In this document: one piece after another, positions 40,860-49,252 of the stretch | How the letters are laid out: each line of letters begins with the position of its first letter | Numbering within the stretch: position 1 is the stretch's first letter | Source: JAURFX01 sp038125265 | GTDB lineage: Bacteria; Pseudomonadota; Gammaproteobacteria; Steroidobacterales; Rariloculaceae | Reading direction: 5' to 3' | Assembly (NCBI GenBank): GCA_038125265.1 | Contig: JAYPDM010000004.1 | Coordinates: 1 to 64,000, forward strand | DNA: 64,000 bases | Position numbers and translations under genes: made by a program | The notes under the pieces: model-generated | What the model saw: the letters and a program-made list of their open reading frames with translations, nothing else | The model's database searches: none | Told to the model about the DNA's origin: nothing

Positions 40860-42587
40860 ATGGATAATCTTCAATTTCAATTAAGGTCAAAATTTAAGCC
40901 NNNNNNNNNNNNNNNNNNNNNNNNNNNNNNNNNNNNNNNNNNNNNNNNNNNNNNNNNNNNNNNNNNNNNNNNNNNNNNNNNNNNNNNNNNNNNNNNNNNN
41001 ACAGTATCTTCAATCTATGGTTTGGGAGATCCAAAACAATATTTTGAGATGGTACTTCATTTACATCAGGGGGGAATTTTTGAGCCTAGCGAATTATCAA
41101 GAAAACTAGTTGAGCTGCAATACCATCGAAATAACTTGCAGCTATCTCAGGGTCTCTTTCGAGTGAATGGGGATATCATTGATATTTTTCCGGCCGAAGA
41201 AGAGGAGAGCGCAATTAGAATCTTTTTTGATGATAACGTGATCTCTAAGATTTATAAATTTGATCCATTGACGGGTGAAATTAAGTCTAAGTTATCACGA
41301 TATACTATTTACCCAAGAACACATTTCGTTACTCAAAAAAAAGTTGTCCAAAATGCTATCAATCAAATAAAAATAGAGCTCAAGTCTAGGATTAAATATT
41401 TTAAGCAAAAACAAAAATTTATTGAGGAACAGAGGATTCGTGAGAGGACTAACTTTGACTTAGAGATGATGTCTGAGCTTGGCTATTGTAGTGGAATTGA
41501 AAATTATTCTAGATATTTGACGGGTAGGAAAGAGGGCGAATCGCCTCCATGTCTTTTTGATTATTTACCTAAGGATGGTTTACTTATCATTGATGAAAGT
41601 CACGTGACAATTCCTCAACTGCACGGTATGTATAAAGGAGATCGATCACGAAAAGAAACGCTAGTGGATTATGGTTTTAGGCTTCCTTCCGCATTAGATA
41701 ATAGACCATTAATGTTTGATGAAGTTTCTAGGGCTAGTCCACAAACAATCTTTGTAAGTGCAACACCAGGTAAATATGAACTTGAGATATCTGATAATGT
41801 TATTGAGCAGATTGTTAGGCCAACTGGATTGATTGACCCTCAAATTGAAATTAGGCCTGCCTCAAGCCAAGTTTCAGACATATTTACAGAAATTCAAAAA
41901 CGTGTTGAACGTAACGAAAGAATATTAATTACGACTTTGACCAAGAGGATGTCTGAAGACCTTACTGAATATTTAGCTGAGAACGGCATTAGAGTGCGCT
42001 ATCTACATAGCGATATTAATTCTATTGAGAGAGTTGAAATTTTAAGAGATCTTAGGAAGGGTAGCTTTGATGTTTTGGTAGGTATTAACTTGTTAAGAGA
42101 GGGTCTAGATCTGCCTGAAGTATCACTAGTAGCTATTTTTGACGCTGATAAAGAGGGATTTTTAAGATCGGAAGGTTCAATTATCCAAACTGTAGGTCGA
42201 GCTGCAAGAAATATCAATGGTAAGGCCATTCTCTATGCAGATAAAGAAACAGGCTCAATGAAAAGAGCAGTTGATGAAATGAGCCGAAGACGTGCAATCC
42301 AAGAACTCTATAATCAAAAAAATAATATATCGCCTAGATCAATTACTAAAAAAATAAATCTTGAGATCGTTAATGAGAAAAAAATTAATGATAATCACTT
42401 ATTTGGAAAGTCTATTAGCTCTATCTCTGAAGAGCTCAATAAGCTCGAGAGAGAAATGATGGAGCATGCTGATAATTTACGATTTGAGGAAGCAGCAAGA
42501 TGCAGGGATAGAATGTTATACATCAGAAAAAACTTTCATCAAATATCTTTGGATGATGGTATTTCTCATGAGGGAAGTTTACAATAG
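40860..42587 (+). CDS. uvrB: Excinuclease ABC subunit B, sequence interrupted by an assembly gap
   Basis: UvrB verifies DNA damage in nucleotide excision repair. The visible N-terminus MDNLQFQLRSKFKP matches UvrB, then 100 N replace what in E. coli is about 125 residues including the Walker A motif. Sequence resumes at SSIYGLGDPKQYFEM and is continuous: FDLEMMSELGYCSGIENYSR, LLIIDESHVTIPQL (motif II), FVSATPGKYE, LHSDINSIERVEILRDLRKG, GINLLREGLDLPEV and IIQTVGRAARN (motif VI). A C-terminal UVR domain (LEREMMEHADNLRFEEAARC) binds UvrC. The nominal gap keeps the frame open by chance. No convincing LexA box was found upstream. The gene probably is intact in the organism. Confidence 0.93.
   Translation: MDNLQFQLRSKFKXXXXXXXXXXXXXXXXXXXXXXXXXXXXXXXXXXTVSSIYGLGDPKQYFEMVLHLHQGGIFEPSELSRKLVELQYHRNNLQLSQGLFRVNGDIIDIFPAEEEESAIRIFFDDNVISKIYKFDPLTGEIKSKLSRYTIYPRTHFVTQKKVVQNAINQIKIELKSRIKYFKQKQKFIEEQRIRERTNFDLEMMSELGYCSGIENYSRYLTGRKEGESPPCLFDYLPKDGLLIIDESHVTIPQLHGMYKGDRSRKETLVDYGFRLPSALDNRPLMFDEVSRASPQTIFVSATPGKYELEISDNVIEQIVRPTGLIDPQIEIRPASSQVSDIFTEIQKRVERNERILITTLTKRMSEDLTEYLAENGIRVRYLHSDINSIERVEILRDLRKGSFDVLVGINLLREGLDLPEVSLVAIFDADKEGFLRSEGSIIQTVGRAARNINGKAILYADKETGSMKRAVDEMSRRRAIQELYNQKNNISPRSITKKINLEIVNEKKINDNHLFGKSISSISEELNKLEREMMEHADNLRFEEAARCRDRMLYIRKNFHQISLDDGISHEGSLQ
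40901..41000. other. Assembly gap (100 N) inside uvrB
   Basis: Exactly 100 undetermined bases. By comparison with E. coli UvrB the missing stretch should encode about 125 residues (roughly 375 bases), so the 100 N is a placeholder. Confidence 0.95.
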
Positions 42588-42599
42588 CAATGAATTTTA

Positions 42600-42674
42600 A
42601 GGCGCGTAGCTCAGTGGTAGAGCACCACCTTGACATGGTGGTGGTCGGTGGTTCGATCCCACTCGCGCCTACCA
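42600..42674 (+). tRNA. tRNA-Val (anticodon GAC)
   Basis: 75 bases with encoded CCA. Acceptor stem AGGCGCG / CGCGCCT pairs fully; the D arm is TAGCTCAGTGGTAGAGCA; the anticodon stem-loop ACCACCTTGACATGGTGGT carries GAC; the T arm has GGTTCGATCCC. It begins 12 bases after the uvrB stop and ends 22 bases before the infC start, so it is likely released from a uvrB-infC transcript. Confidence 0.97.
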
Positions 42675-42684
42675 TTTTAAATTT

Positions 42685-42691
42685 AAGGAGG
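42685..42691 (+). promoter_or_regulatory. Shine-Dalgarno fixing the AUA start of infC
   Basis: AAGGAGG lies 5 bases before ATA 42697. An ATG overlaps the site one base after GGAGG, but it reads ATG-ATA-TAG and is out of frame and too close to the Shine-Dalgarno to be used normally. Confidence 0.75.
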
Positions 42692-42696
42692 ATGAT

Positions 42697-43212
42697 ATAG
42701 CTTCAAAAAAAAGAGTTCGTAAGAACAAAGAAATAATAGCCCCATCAATCAGATTAATTGGTGAAGATGGTGAGCAACTGGGAATCATGAATACCCTAGA
42801 TGCAATAGAACAAGCACAAAAAAGAAATCTTGACGTAGTAGAGGTATCGCCTAATAGCGATCCACCTGTTTGTAGAATTATGAATTTTGGTAAATTTGTT
42901 TTTGAGCAAAATAAAAAAGCCCAATCTAATAAAAAGAAACAAAAACAAATGCAAGTTAAAGAAATTAAATTTAGACCTTCAACCGAAGATGGTGACTATA
43001 ATATCAAAATTAAAAAACTGATGAGCTTCTTAGAGTCTGGTGACAAGGCTAAGGTGACACTTAGGTTTAGAGGTCGTGAATTTGATCATAAACATTTAGG
43101 TCTAGAGCTTATGGAAAAAGTTAAATCTGACCTTGAATCATCTGGACTTCTTGAACAAGAGCCACAACTTGAGGGAAGGCAAATGGTTATGGTATTTGCC
43201 CCTAAAAAATAA
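42697..43212 (+). CDS. infC: Translation initiation factor IF-3, AUA start codon
   Basis: IF-3 proofreads start codon choice on the 30S subunit. The N-domain is encoded upstream of the first in-frame ATG (42787): SKKRVRKNKEI, then SIRLIGEDGEQLGIMNTLDA, aligning with E. coli from its start. The only initiation signal is AAGGAGG followed by ATA GCT TCA, so the start is ATA at 42697, giving 171 residues. Rare start codons are a known autoregulatory feature of infC (AUU in E. coli). The linker and C-domain (KEIKFRPSTEDGDYNIKIKK, KVTLRFRGREFDHKHLG) are complete. It follows tRNA-Val and precedes rpmI and rplT. Confidence 0.95.
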   Translation: MASKKRVRKNKEIIAPSIRLIGEDGEQLGIMNTLDAIEQAQKRNLDVVEVSPNSDPPVCRIMNFGKFVFEQNKKAQSNKKKQKQMQVKEIKFRPSTEDGDYNIKIKKLMSFLESGDKAKVTLRFRGREFDHKHLGLELMEKVKSDLESSGLLEQEPQLEGRQMVMVFAPKK

Positions 43213-43254
43213 TAGAATAAGCGAAATTAATTAAAGTACTTATTAACATAAGTC

Positions 43255-43277
43255 GCCATTAGTGAAATCGAAATGGC
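43255..43277 (+). promoter_or_regulatory. Possible L20-type leader hairpin before rpmI
   Basis: GCCATT (43255-43260) pairs with AATGGC (43272-43277), immediately upstream of the AAAGGAGG ribosome site of rpmI. L20 represses rpmI-rplT through a leader structure in E. coli. The stem is short and the pseudoknot was not demonstrated, so this is a weak candidate. Confidence 0.3.
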
Positions 43278-43292
43278 TATAAAGGAGGCAAT

Positions 43293-43487
43293 ATGCCAAA
43301 ACTAAAAACCAATAAAGGTGCTGCTAAGCGCTTTAAAAAGACGGCTAATGGATTCAAGCGTGGTCAATCACACAGGAGCCATATCCTTACAAAAAAATCA
43401 GCAAAAAGAAAAAGACAGCTTGGAAGACCCATGCATGTAGCTGACTCTGACGTCAAGTCAATTCAACAAATGATACCAAACGTTTAA
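43293..43487 (+). CDS. rpmI: 50S ribosomal protein L35
   Basis: A 64-residue, very basic ribosomal protein of the usual size. It has the family signature PKLKTNKGAAKRFKKTANG at the N-terminus, then RSHILTKKSAKRKRQLGRP and a short end. AAAGGAGG is 5 bases before the ATG, one of the strongest ribosome sites in the window. It lies in the universal infC-rpmI-rplT order, 9 bases before rplT. Confidence 0.97.
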   Translation: MPKLKTNKGAAKRFKKTANGFKRGQSHRSHILTKKSAKRKRQLGRPMHVADSDVKSIQQMIPNV

Positions 43488-43496
43488 GGAGCTACC

Positions 43497-43850
43497 ATGG
43501 CAAGAGTTAAAAGAGGCGTAACAGCTAGAAATAAACATAAATCAATACTCGATCAAGCAAAAGGCTATTATGGCGCAAGAAGCAGGACTTTTAAGGTAGC
43601 TAAACAAGCAGTCATAAAAGCAGGCCAATACGCCTATCGAGACAGAAGAGTTAAAAAGAGAACCTTTAGATCATTATGGATTGTAAGAATAAATGCTGCT
43701 GCAAGAGCTAATGGAATTTCATACAGTGGCTTAATGAATGGTCTCAATAAGCTAAATATTGATGTTGATAGAAAAGTACTAGCTGATTTAGCCCTTAATA
43801 ATCCTGAAGCATTTGCATCTTTAGCAGAACAGGCAAAAACTGCACTATAA
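43497..43850 (+). CDS. rplT: 50S ribosomal protein L20
   Basis: L20 binds 23S rRNA early in 50S assembly and represses its own operon in E. coli. The 117-residue protein has the classic ARVKRGVTARNKHKSILDQA start, GYYGARSRTFKVAKQAVIKA, YAYRDRRVKKRTFRSLWIVR and YSGLMNGLNKLNIDVDRKVL. Length equals the family norm. AAGGAG precedes the start. It is followed by a 24-base gap and pheS; no phenylalanine attenuator peptide (pheM) is visible there. Confidence 0.97.
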   Translation: MARVKRGVTARNKHKSILDQAKGYYGARSRTFKVAKQAVIKAGQYAYRDRRVKKRTFRSLWIVRINAAARANGISYSGLMNGLNKLNIDVDRKVLADLALNNPEAFASLAEQAKTAL

Positions 43851-43874
43851 CTAATCAGCTGATATTATAGGGTC

Positions 43875-44843
43875 ATGGATTATACGCCCCTTATCAAAGA
43901 TGCGAGTACTGACTTAAAATCAGTTTCTACTGAGCATGACTTCAATAGGGTAAAAGCAAAATACCTAGGTAAAAATGGTATCGTCACTTTGCAACTTAAA
44001 AAAATTAAAGATATCCCTGCTGAAGATAGAAAATCATTTGCACAAAATATTAATCTTCTGAAGAATCAACTTATTGATCTGTTTGAGCAACATCAACTCA
44101 TACTGAACAAAAATGGTGCAACAAAAAATATCTCTTATGAAGCAGCGCTATCAATGGATGGCTTTTCTGGTTCTGCCCACCCCACAGAGTTAGCGCTAAA
44201 TGATATTTCTAATTTTTTTCTTGGCAATGGCTTTATCGTTGAATCAGGCCCTGAAATTGAAAATGATTTTTATAATTTTACCTCGTTAAATATTCCCCAT
44301 GATCACCCTGCTAGGGCTATGCATGATACTTTTTATTTTGAAAATGGTGATTTGCTAAGAACGCATACCTCGCCAGTTCAGATAAGATCAATAGAGAAGA
44401 ATGGTGTACCGATAAAGGTTATAGCCCCAGGAGCAGTTTACCGATGTGATTATGACATAACACATAGCCCCATGTTCCACCAGGTTGAAGGATTAGTGAT
44501 AGATAGAGGTATAAATTTTGCCCAATTAAAAGGAGTGATTTATTCGTTTCTTGAGTGTTACTTTGAGCGTAAGGTAGAACTTAGATTTAGACCCTCTTAC
44601 TTTCCTTTTACTGAACCATCAGCCGAGGTCGATATTAAAAGCTCGAAAGGAAAATGGCTAGAAGTATTAGGATGTGGAATGGTTCATACCAATGTACTAA
44701 AGGGTCTTAATATTAATCCAAAAATTTATTCAGGTTACGCCTTTGGATTAGGCGTAGAACGTCTTGCCATGCTCAAGTATGACATCAGTGACCTCCGCTT
44801 ATTTTTTGAAAATGATCTTCGTTTCTTATCACAGTTTCAATAA
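43875..44843 (+). CDS. pheS: Phenylalanine--tRNA ligase subunit alpha
   Basis: The catalytic subunit of the alpha2beta2 synthetase. The 322-residue protein has the N-terminal coiled coil (about 1-85), motif 2-like RTHTSPVQIRSIEKNGVP and APGAVYRCDYDITHSPMFHQ, then RFRPSYFPFTEPSAEVDI and the Phe-pocket/motif 3 GYAFGLGVERLAMLKY at the C-terminus. It is slightly shorter than E. coli PheS (327). AGGGTC may serve as a ribosome site. It is followed by pheT after 3 bases. Confidence 0.96.
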   Translation: MDYTPLIKDASTDLKSVSTEHDFNRVKAKYLGKNGIVTLQLKKIKDIPAEDRKSFAQNINLLKNQLIDLFEQHQLILNKNGATKNISYEAALSMDGFSGSAHPTELALNDISNFFLGNGFIVESGPEIENDFYNFTSLNIPHDHPARAMHDTFYFENGDLLRTHTSPVQIRSIEKNGVPIKVIAPGAVYRCDYDITHSPMFHQVEGLVIDRGINFAQLKGVIYSFLECYFERKVELRFRPSYFPFTEPSAEVDIKSSKGKWLEVLGCGMVHTNVLKGLNINPKIYSGYAFGLGVERLAMLKYDISDLRLFFENDLRFLSQFQ

Positions 44844-44846
44844 TCC

Positions 44847-46841
44847 ATGAACATTAATCTAAATTATATAAAGACTGTCTTTGAAATTGATTTTGTTCCT
44901 AAGAGCGTAAGTGATCAATTAACAAATTTAGGTCTTGAGGTTGAATCTTTTGATAAAAAAGCCAATATTCTTGATATTGCAATAACGCCTAACCGAGGTG
45001 ATTGCTTTTCTCATTTAGGCATTGCTCGTGAGTTATCTATAAATACTAGTAAAAGTAAAAACCTTCTAAAAAATATCATTCTTAGTAAAAAGGTTAGATT
45101 TAAGAAATCAACTAAAAAGCATATAGGTGTAAATTGTTTTTATTCTGCTGAAATCACATTAAAAACCAATAATTCAGTTAGTAGCGAATACAGTAAAATC
45201 AAAAACTTTTTAGTCAGCCTTGGTCATAGATCAATAAATCCGGTTGTGGATATCACTAATTATGTAATGCTCTTGTTGGGACAGCCTATGCATGCATATG
45301 ATGCTCAAAAAGTAACAGGTGAAATTACCAGTGCCATCAATAAATCTAAAACTGAATTAACTCTTATTGATAATAAAAATTATCTTATAGATAAATCTTT
45401 TTTAACCATCAGAGATGATAAGAATGTTCTTGGTCTTGCAGGCATAATGGGTGGTAAGTTTTCTGAAGTTTCCAAAAAAACATCAACCATTATTCTTGAA
45501 TCAGCAAACTTTAATGCATCCTTTATACGGGGAAAAGCACGAATGCTTAACTTGAACTCTGATGCATCTATGAGATTCGAGAGAGAAGTCGATGTCAATA
45601 TCACTAAACTTGCTTTTTTACATGCAATTTACCTTCTTGAGAAAATTTGCGGTGCTGAAGTAAATATCGCAAATCAATTTGAAATAAATTCACCTATAAC
45701 AAAAATAATCTTTAATCCTGATGATGCAAATAATCAATTAGGAACTAATATTAAAAAAGCAGAAATATTAAGAATCTTAAAAAATATTGGAGTGACTTTA
45801 AGGCAAAAAGGAAAGGTTTATGAAGCGCACATTCCCTCATGGCGCAATGATATTAAAATTGAGGCAGATCTGATTGAAGAAGTTGCAAGGGTATACGGTT
45901 ATAACAAAATAGAGGTAGACAGTAACCAACCTGCCAGTAAATTTGTATATACCAATCAAAGTATAGAAAAATCACAAAATATTAGAAGGATACTGATTAA
46001 TTATGGCTTTAATGAATGCAAGAACCTATCTCTGGTTAGCAATACGCTGGCGAATCAATACTATAAAAACCCAATCCAAATCATCAATCCAATCAACAAA
46101 GAATTTGACACATTAAGGCCATCTTTATTATTAAGCCTCATAAAGAATGCTGAATATAATAGTAAAAATGTTTTACGACCCTTAAAAATATTTGAGCAAG
46201 GCACGATCTTTAATACCAACAAGAAAAAAACCAATGAATCACATTCATTAGCTGCAATCATAGGAATTCAAAAAGAGAAATACAGTATTTTTAATCATTC
46301 TGAAGTCATATTAAATCAGTTACTTATAAATGTTTTAAAAGTATTTACCTTAAATAACCATACCCTAGAACTTTCTAATCACCCTTTATTTGATAGCGAT
46401 AATTCCTACTGCATTCATTTAAATAACAAAGAAATTGGCTATATTGGAGTGATTTCTCCTTCAATCCTTAATGATAAACGAATCAATTTACTAGGCTTTG
46501 AGCTAAACATTGCTTCATTATTAGGTGTAAATAAACCATTGAAATACAAATCAATATCCAGATTTCCATCAGTAAGACGTGATATTTCTATACAGTGCGG
46601 GCCTGATGTAAGTGTTCACCAGATATTAAATACCATTGATTCATTGAGGAATACCATTTTGCAGGAACGTTTTATATTTGATTATTTTGAAGATAAATCA
46701 AAAAAAGGTAAAAAAAGCATAGGCTTAGGGTTGATTCTTCAGAGTAAATCAAGCAGTCTATTAGATAATGAGATAGATTTATTTATCTCGAACTTAAAAG
46801 AACTATTAAAAAAGTCTCATAATATTGAATACAAGGAATAA
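44847..46841 (+). CDS. pheT: Phenylalanine--tRNA ligase subunit beta, lacking the N-terminal OB-fold tRNA-binding domain
   Basis: The beta subunit hosts editing and tRNA-binding domains. At 664 residues it is about 130 shorter than E. coli PheT (795). The N-terminal helix block ends LTNLGLEVESFDKK (residue 38) and passes directly into NILDIAITPNRGDCFSHLGIAREL. In E. coli these two stretches are separated by a domain of about 110 residues (the EMAP/Trbp111-like OB-fold), so that domain is cleanly absent. B3/4 editing region (VDITNYVMLLLGQPMHAYDA), B5 (RMLNLNSDASMRFEREVD, ADLIEEVARVYGYNKI) and the C-terminal anticodon-recognition fold (SRFPSVRRDISIQC) are present. No frameshift is visible. Confidence 0.95.
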   Translation: MNINLNYIKTVFEIDFVPKSVSDQLTNLGLEVESFDKKANILDIAITPNRGDCFSHLGIARELSINTSKSKNLLKNIILSKKVRFKKSTKKHIGVNCFYSAEITLKTNNSVSSEYSKIKNFLVSLGHRSINPVVDITNYVMLLLGQPMHAYDAQKVTGEITSAINKSKTELTLIDNKNYLIDKSFLTIRDDKNVLGLAGIMGGKFSEVSKKTSTIILESANFNASFIRGKARMLNLNSDASMRFEREVDVNITKLAFLHAIYLLEKICGAEVNIANQFEINSPITKIIFNPDDANNQLGTNIKKAEILRILKNIGVTLRQKGKVYEAHIPSWRNDIKIEADLIEEVARVYGYNKIEVDSNQPASKFVYTNQSIEKSQNIRRILINYGFNECKNLSLVSNTLANQYYKNPIQIINPINKEFDTLRPSLLLSLIKNAEYNSKNVLRPLKIFEQGTIFNTNKKKTNESHSLAAIIGIQKEKYSIFNHSEVILNQLLINVLKVFTLNNHTLELSNHPLFDSDNSYCIHLNNKEIGYIGVISPSILNDKRINLLGFELNIASLLGVNKPLKYKSISRFPSVRRDISIQCGPDVSVHQILNTIDSLRNTILQERFIFDYFEDKSKKGKKSIGLGLILQSKSSSLLDNEIDLFISNLKELLKKSHNIEYKE

Positions 46842-47144
46842 ATGACTGTTACTAAGACTAAAATTGCAGAAGCATTATTTCATACCATCGGTCTTAATAA
46901 GCGTGAGGCAAGTGAATTTGTCGACTTATTATTTGATGAAATGAAAGATCAGCTTGCAACAGGTACCCAGCTTAAGATATCTGGTTTTGGAAATTTTGAC
47001 CTAAGAGATAAATCCTCCAGACCTGGACGTAACCCAAAAACTGGTGAGGTAATTCCTGTTAGTGCTAGAAGGGTTGTAACGTTTAAAGCGGGTCATAAAC
47101 TTCGTGGTTCTGTTGATGGTTTCGCAGATGACTCAGACAGCTGA
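46842..47144 (+). CDS. ihfA: Integration host factor subunit alpha
   Basis: IhfA, partner of IhfB. The 100-residue protein has TKTKIAEALFHTIGLNKREA at the start, QLKISGFGNFDLRDKSSRPG, and the DNA-intercalating arm GRNPKTGEVIPVSARRVVTF. The start codon immediately follows the pheT stop, the conserved pheT-ihfA junction. The last 17 bases overlap the downstream MerR-type gene. Confidence 0.96.
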   Translation: MTVTKTKIAEALFHTIGLNKREASEFVDLLFDEMKDQLATGTQLKISGFGNFDLRDKSSRPGRNPKTGEVIPVSARRVVTFKAGHKLRGSVDGFADDSDS

Positions 47145-47475
47145 TCTCCCGCAAATACCTGAAAAATTATATTTTACGATAAGTGAGGTTTCTACTTTAT
47201 GCGATGTAAAGCCTCATGTATTAAGGTATTGGGAGCAAGAATTTCCGCAATTATCGCCTGTTAAAAGAAGGGGAAATAGGCGCTATTACCAAAGAAATGA
47301 TGTCTTACTGATTAGAGAAATTCGTAGACTGCTTTACAACCAAGGTTTTACTATTGGTGGCGCAGTTCAAAAACTTTCTAGCCCAGAAAATAAATCATCA
47401 AATGAGCAAAATATCGACTTGGTTAAACAAATACGTCGTGAGCTCGAAGAAGTTTTAAAATCACTTAGACGTTAA
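47128..47475 (+). CDS. MerR-family transcriptional regulator (ihfA-linked)
   Basis: A 115-residue small MerR-type protein. The winged-helix motif LYFTISEVSTLCDVKPHVLR followed by YWEQEFPQLSPVKRRGNRRY (residues about 15-55) is the DNA-binding head, and a short helix and tail with no metal-binding Cys follow. I use ATG 47128; upstream starts would only add residues inside ihfA. The same gene follows ihfA in Pseudomonas and many gammaproteobacteria and precedes a tRNA-Pro, as here. Its regulon and effector are unknown. Confidence 0.9.
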   Translation: MTQTADLPQIPEKLYFTISEVSTLCDVKPHVLRYWEQEFPQLSPVKRRGNRRYYQRNDVLLIREIRRLLYNQGFTIGGAVQKLSSPENKSSNEQNIDLVKQIRRELEEVLKSLRR

Positions 47476-47483
47476 ATTTGCAT

Positions 47484-47489
47484 TATAAT
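47484..47489 (+). promoter_or_regulatory. Candidate -10 of the tRNA-Pro promoter
   Basis: A perfect TATAAT lies 13 bases before the mature tRNA 5' end, the expected distance. A good -35 at 16-18 bases is missing (TCACTT at best), so activity is uncertain. It may also drive ilvD and lysC-lysA. Confidence 0.4.
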
Positions 47490-47502
47490 AGCTTTTTTCA
47501 AG

Positions 47503-47579
47503 CGGGGCGTGGCGCAGCTTGGTAGCGCACTTGCATGGGGTGCAAGGGGTCGCTGGTTCGAATCCAGTCGCCCCGACCA
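47503..47579 (+). tRNA. tRNA-Pro (anticodon GGG)
   Basis: 77 bases with encoded CCA. Acceptor stem CGGGGCG / CGCCCCG; D arm TGGCGCAGCTTGGTAGCGCA; anticodon loop CATGGGGTG with GGG; T arm GGTTCGAATCC. C1 and the A73 discriminator fit Pro. ilvD starts 8 bases after the CCA end. Confidence 0.97.
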
Positions 47580-47587
47580 TTTAAATT

Positions 47588-49252
47588 ATGAGCAAAAATA
47601 GAAAGTATTCTTCAATTGTAGTCGATGGTGATAAACAATCACCCAGTCGCTCTATGCTTAGGGCAGTTGGTTTTAATGATGAGGACTTCCAAAAGCCACA
47701 AATTGGTATTGCATCAACCTGGGCAATGGTTACTCCGTGCAATATGCATATTAATAGACTCGCTGAAAATGTAGAGCTGGGTTGTAATTCTAACGGTGGC
47801 AAAGGTGTAATTTTTAATACCATTACTGTATCAGATGGTATATCTATGGGTACACCAGGCATGCGCTACTCTCTTGTTTCAAGAGAAGTCATTGCGGATT
47901 CTATTGAGACTGTCGTTGCTGGACAGGGATACGATGGACTAGTAGCTATTGGAGGCTGTGATAAAAATATACCAGCTTGCGTTATGGCAATCGCTCGATT
48001 GAATAGGCCGTCAATATTTGTTTATGGTGGAACCATTCAACCAGGTGCTAAAGGTAGAGATATCGTAGCAGTTTTTGAGGCAGTAGGCGCTCTGGCAGCT
48101 GGAAAAATCGATCATAATCAATTATTAGAAGTTGAAAAAACATCCATACCTGGCCCTGGATCATGTGCCGGAATGTATACTGCAAACACCATGGCATCTG
48201 CAGTTGAGGCTATGGGTCTATCTATTCCTAACAGCTCAGCTCAAGAAGCTGTATCAGCAGATAAAATAGATGATTGCGCCATTGCGGGAAGGGCGGTAGT
48301 AGAGCTAGTGAATAATCAGATCTTACCAAGAGATATTCTAACCAAAAAAGCTTTTGAAAATGCAATCACAATGATTATTGCATTGGGTGGATCTACAAAT
48401 GCTGTATTGCATCTTTTAGCAATCGCTCATGAAGCGAAGGTAAAGCTTTCTCTAGAGGACTTTGAAAGGATTGGCAAGAATGTACCTGTTTTAGGTGATT
48501 TAAAGCCAAGCGGTAAGTATCTTATGTCAGAATTAATAAGAATTGGTGGTATTCAGCCATTAATGAAAAATTTATTAGATAGAGGCTTACTTCATGGTGA
48601 TTGCCTTACCGTTACAGGTAAAACGATTGCTGAGAATTTAAGCCTTACCCAATCATACCCAGAGGGACAAGACATTATTCGTGACTTTGATGATCCGATT
48701 AAAAAAACTTCGCATTTGGCTATTTTAAAAGGAAACATTGCACCCGATGGTGCTGTTGCAAAAATATCAGGCAAAGAAGGGCTTTCATTTGAAGGTAGGG
48801 CCATAGTTTTTGAGTCAGAAGAAGATGCTTTAAATGGGATACTTGGTGATGCTGTAAACCCTGGACATGTCATTGTTATTCGTAATGAAGGCCCCAAGGG
48901 AGGCCCTGGAATGCGTGAAATGCTTAGTCCAACCGGTGCAATTATTGGAAAAGGGCTCGGTGATAAGGTGGCATTAATTACCGACGGAAGATTCTCAGGC
49001 GGTAGTCATGGTTTTGTTGTAGGTCATGTTTCACCTGAGGCTTACGATGGGGGCCTGATAGGCATTATTAAAAATGATGACCCGATTAAAATTGATGCAG
49101 AAAATATGACAATTGATTTGCTTCTTGAGCAAAATGAAATAGATAGACGTTTGCAAGCGTTTCGACCCTATGAAAAAGGTAATGAAGAGGGAACGCTTAA
49201 AAAATATAGAAAATTAGTATCGACAGCATCACAGGGTGCTGTAACCTCATAA
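47588..49252 (+). CDS. ilvD: Dihydroxy-acid dehydratase
   Basis: IlvD dehydrates dihydroxy acids in isoleucine and valine synthesis and uses an Fe-S cluster. The 554-residue protein shows GIASTWAMVTPCNMHI near residue 36 (Cys ligand), IGGCDKNIPACVMAIARLN near 117, PGPGSCAGMYTANTMASA near 190 (Cys ligand) and GRFSGGSHGFVVGHVSPEA near 465. It is the short, IlvD/Edd family form of about 560 residues. Only 8 bases separate it from tRNA-Pro and there is no Shine-Dalgarno, so its mRNA leader after tRNA processing would be tiny. The lysC-lysA fusion starts immediately after its stop. Confidence 0.95.
   Translation: MSKNRKYSSIVVDGDKQSPSRSMLRAVGFNDEDFQKPQIGIASTWAMVTPCNMHINRLAENVELGCNSNGGKGVIFNTITVSDGISMGTPGMRYSLVSREVIADSIETVVAGQGYDGLVAIGGCDKNIPACVMAIARLNRPSIFVYGGTIQPGAKGRDIVAVFEAVGALAAGKIDHNQLLEVEKTSIPGPGSCAGMYTANTMASAVEAMGLSIPNSSAQEAVSADKIDDCAIAGRAVVELVNNQILPRDILTKKAFENAITMIIALGGSTNAVLHLLAIAHEAKVKLSLEDFERIGKNVPVLGDLKPSGKYLMSELIRIGGIQPLMKNLLDRGLLHGDCLTVTGKTIAENLSLTQSYPEGQDIIRDFDDPIKKTSHLAILKGNIAPDGAVAKISGKEGLSFEGRAIVFESEEDALNGILGDAVNPGHVIVIRNEGPKGGPGMREMLSPTGAIIGKGLGDKVALITDGRFSGGSHGFVVGHVSPEAYDGGLIGIIKNDDPIKIDAENMTIDLLLEQNEIDRRLQAFRPYEKGNEEGTLKKYRKLVSTASQGAVTS

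Noticed and set aside
43851..43874. Phe-codon leader peptide (pheM-type attenuator) before pheS
   Set aside because: The gap is only 24 bases, too short for a leader peptide and terminator.
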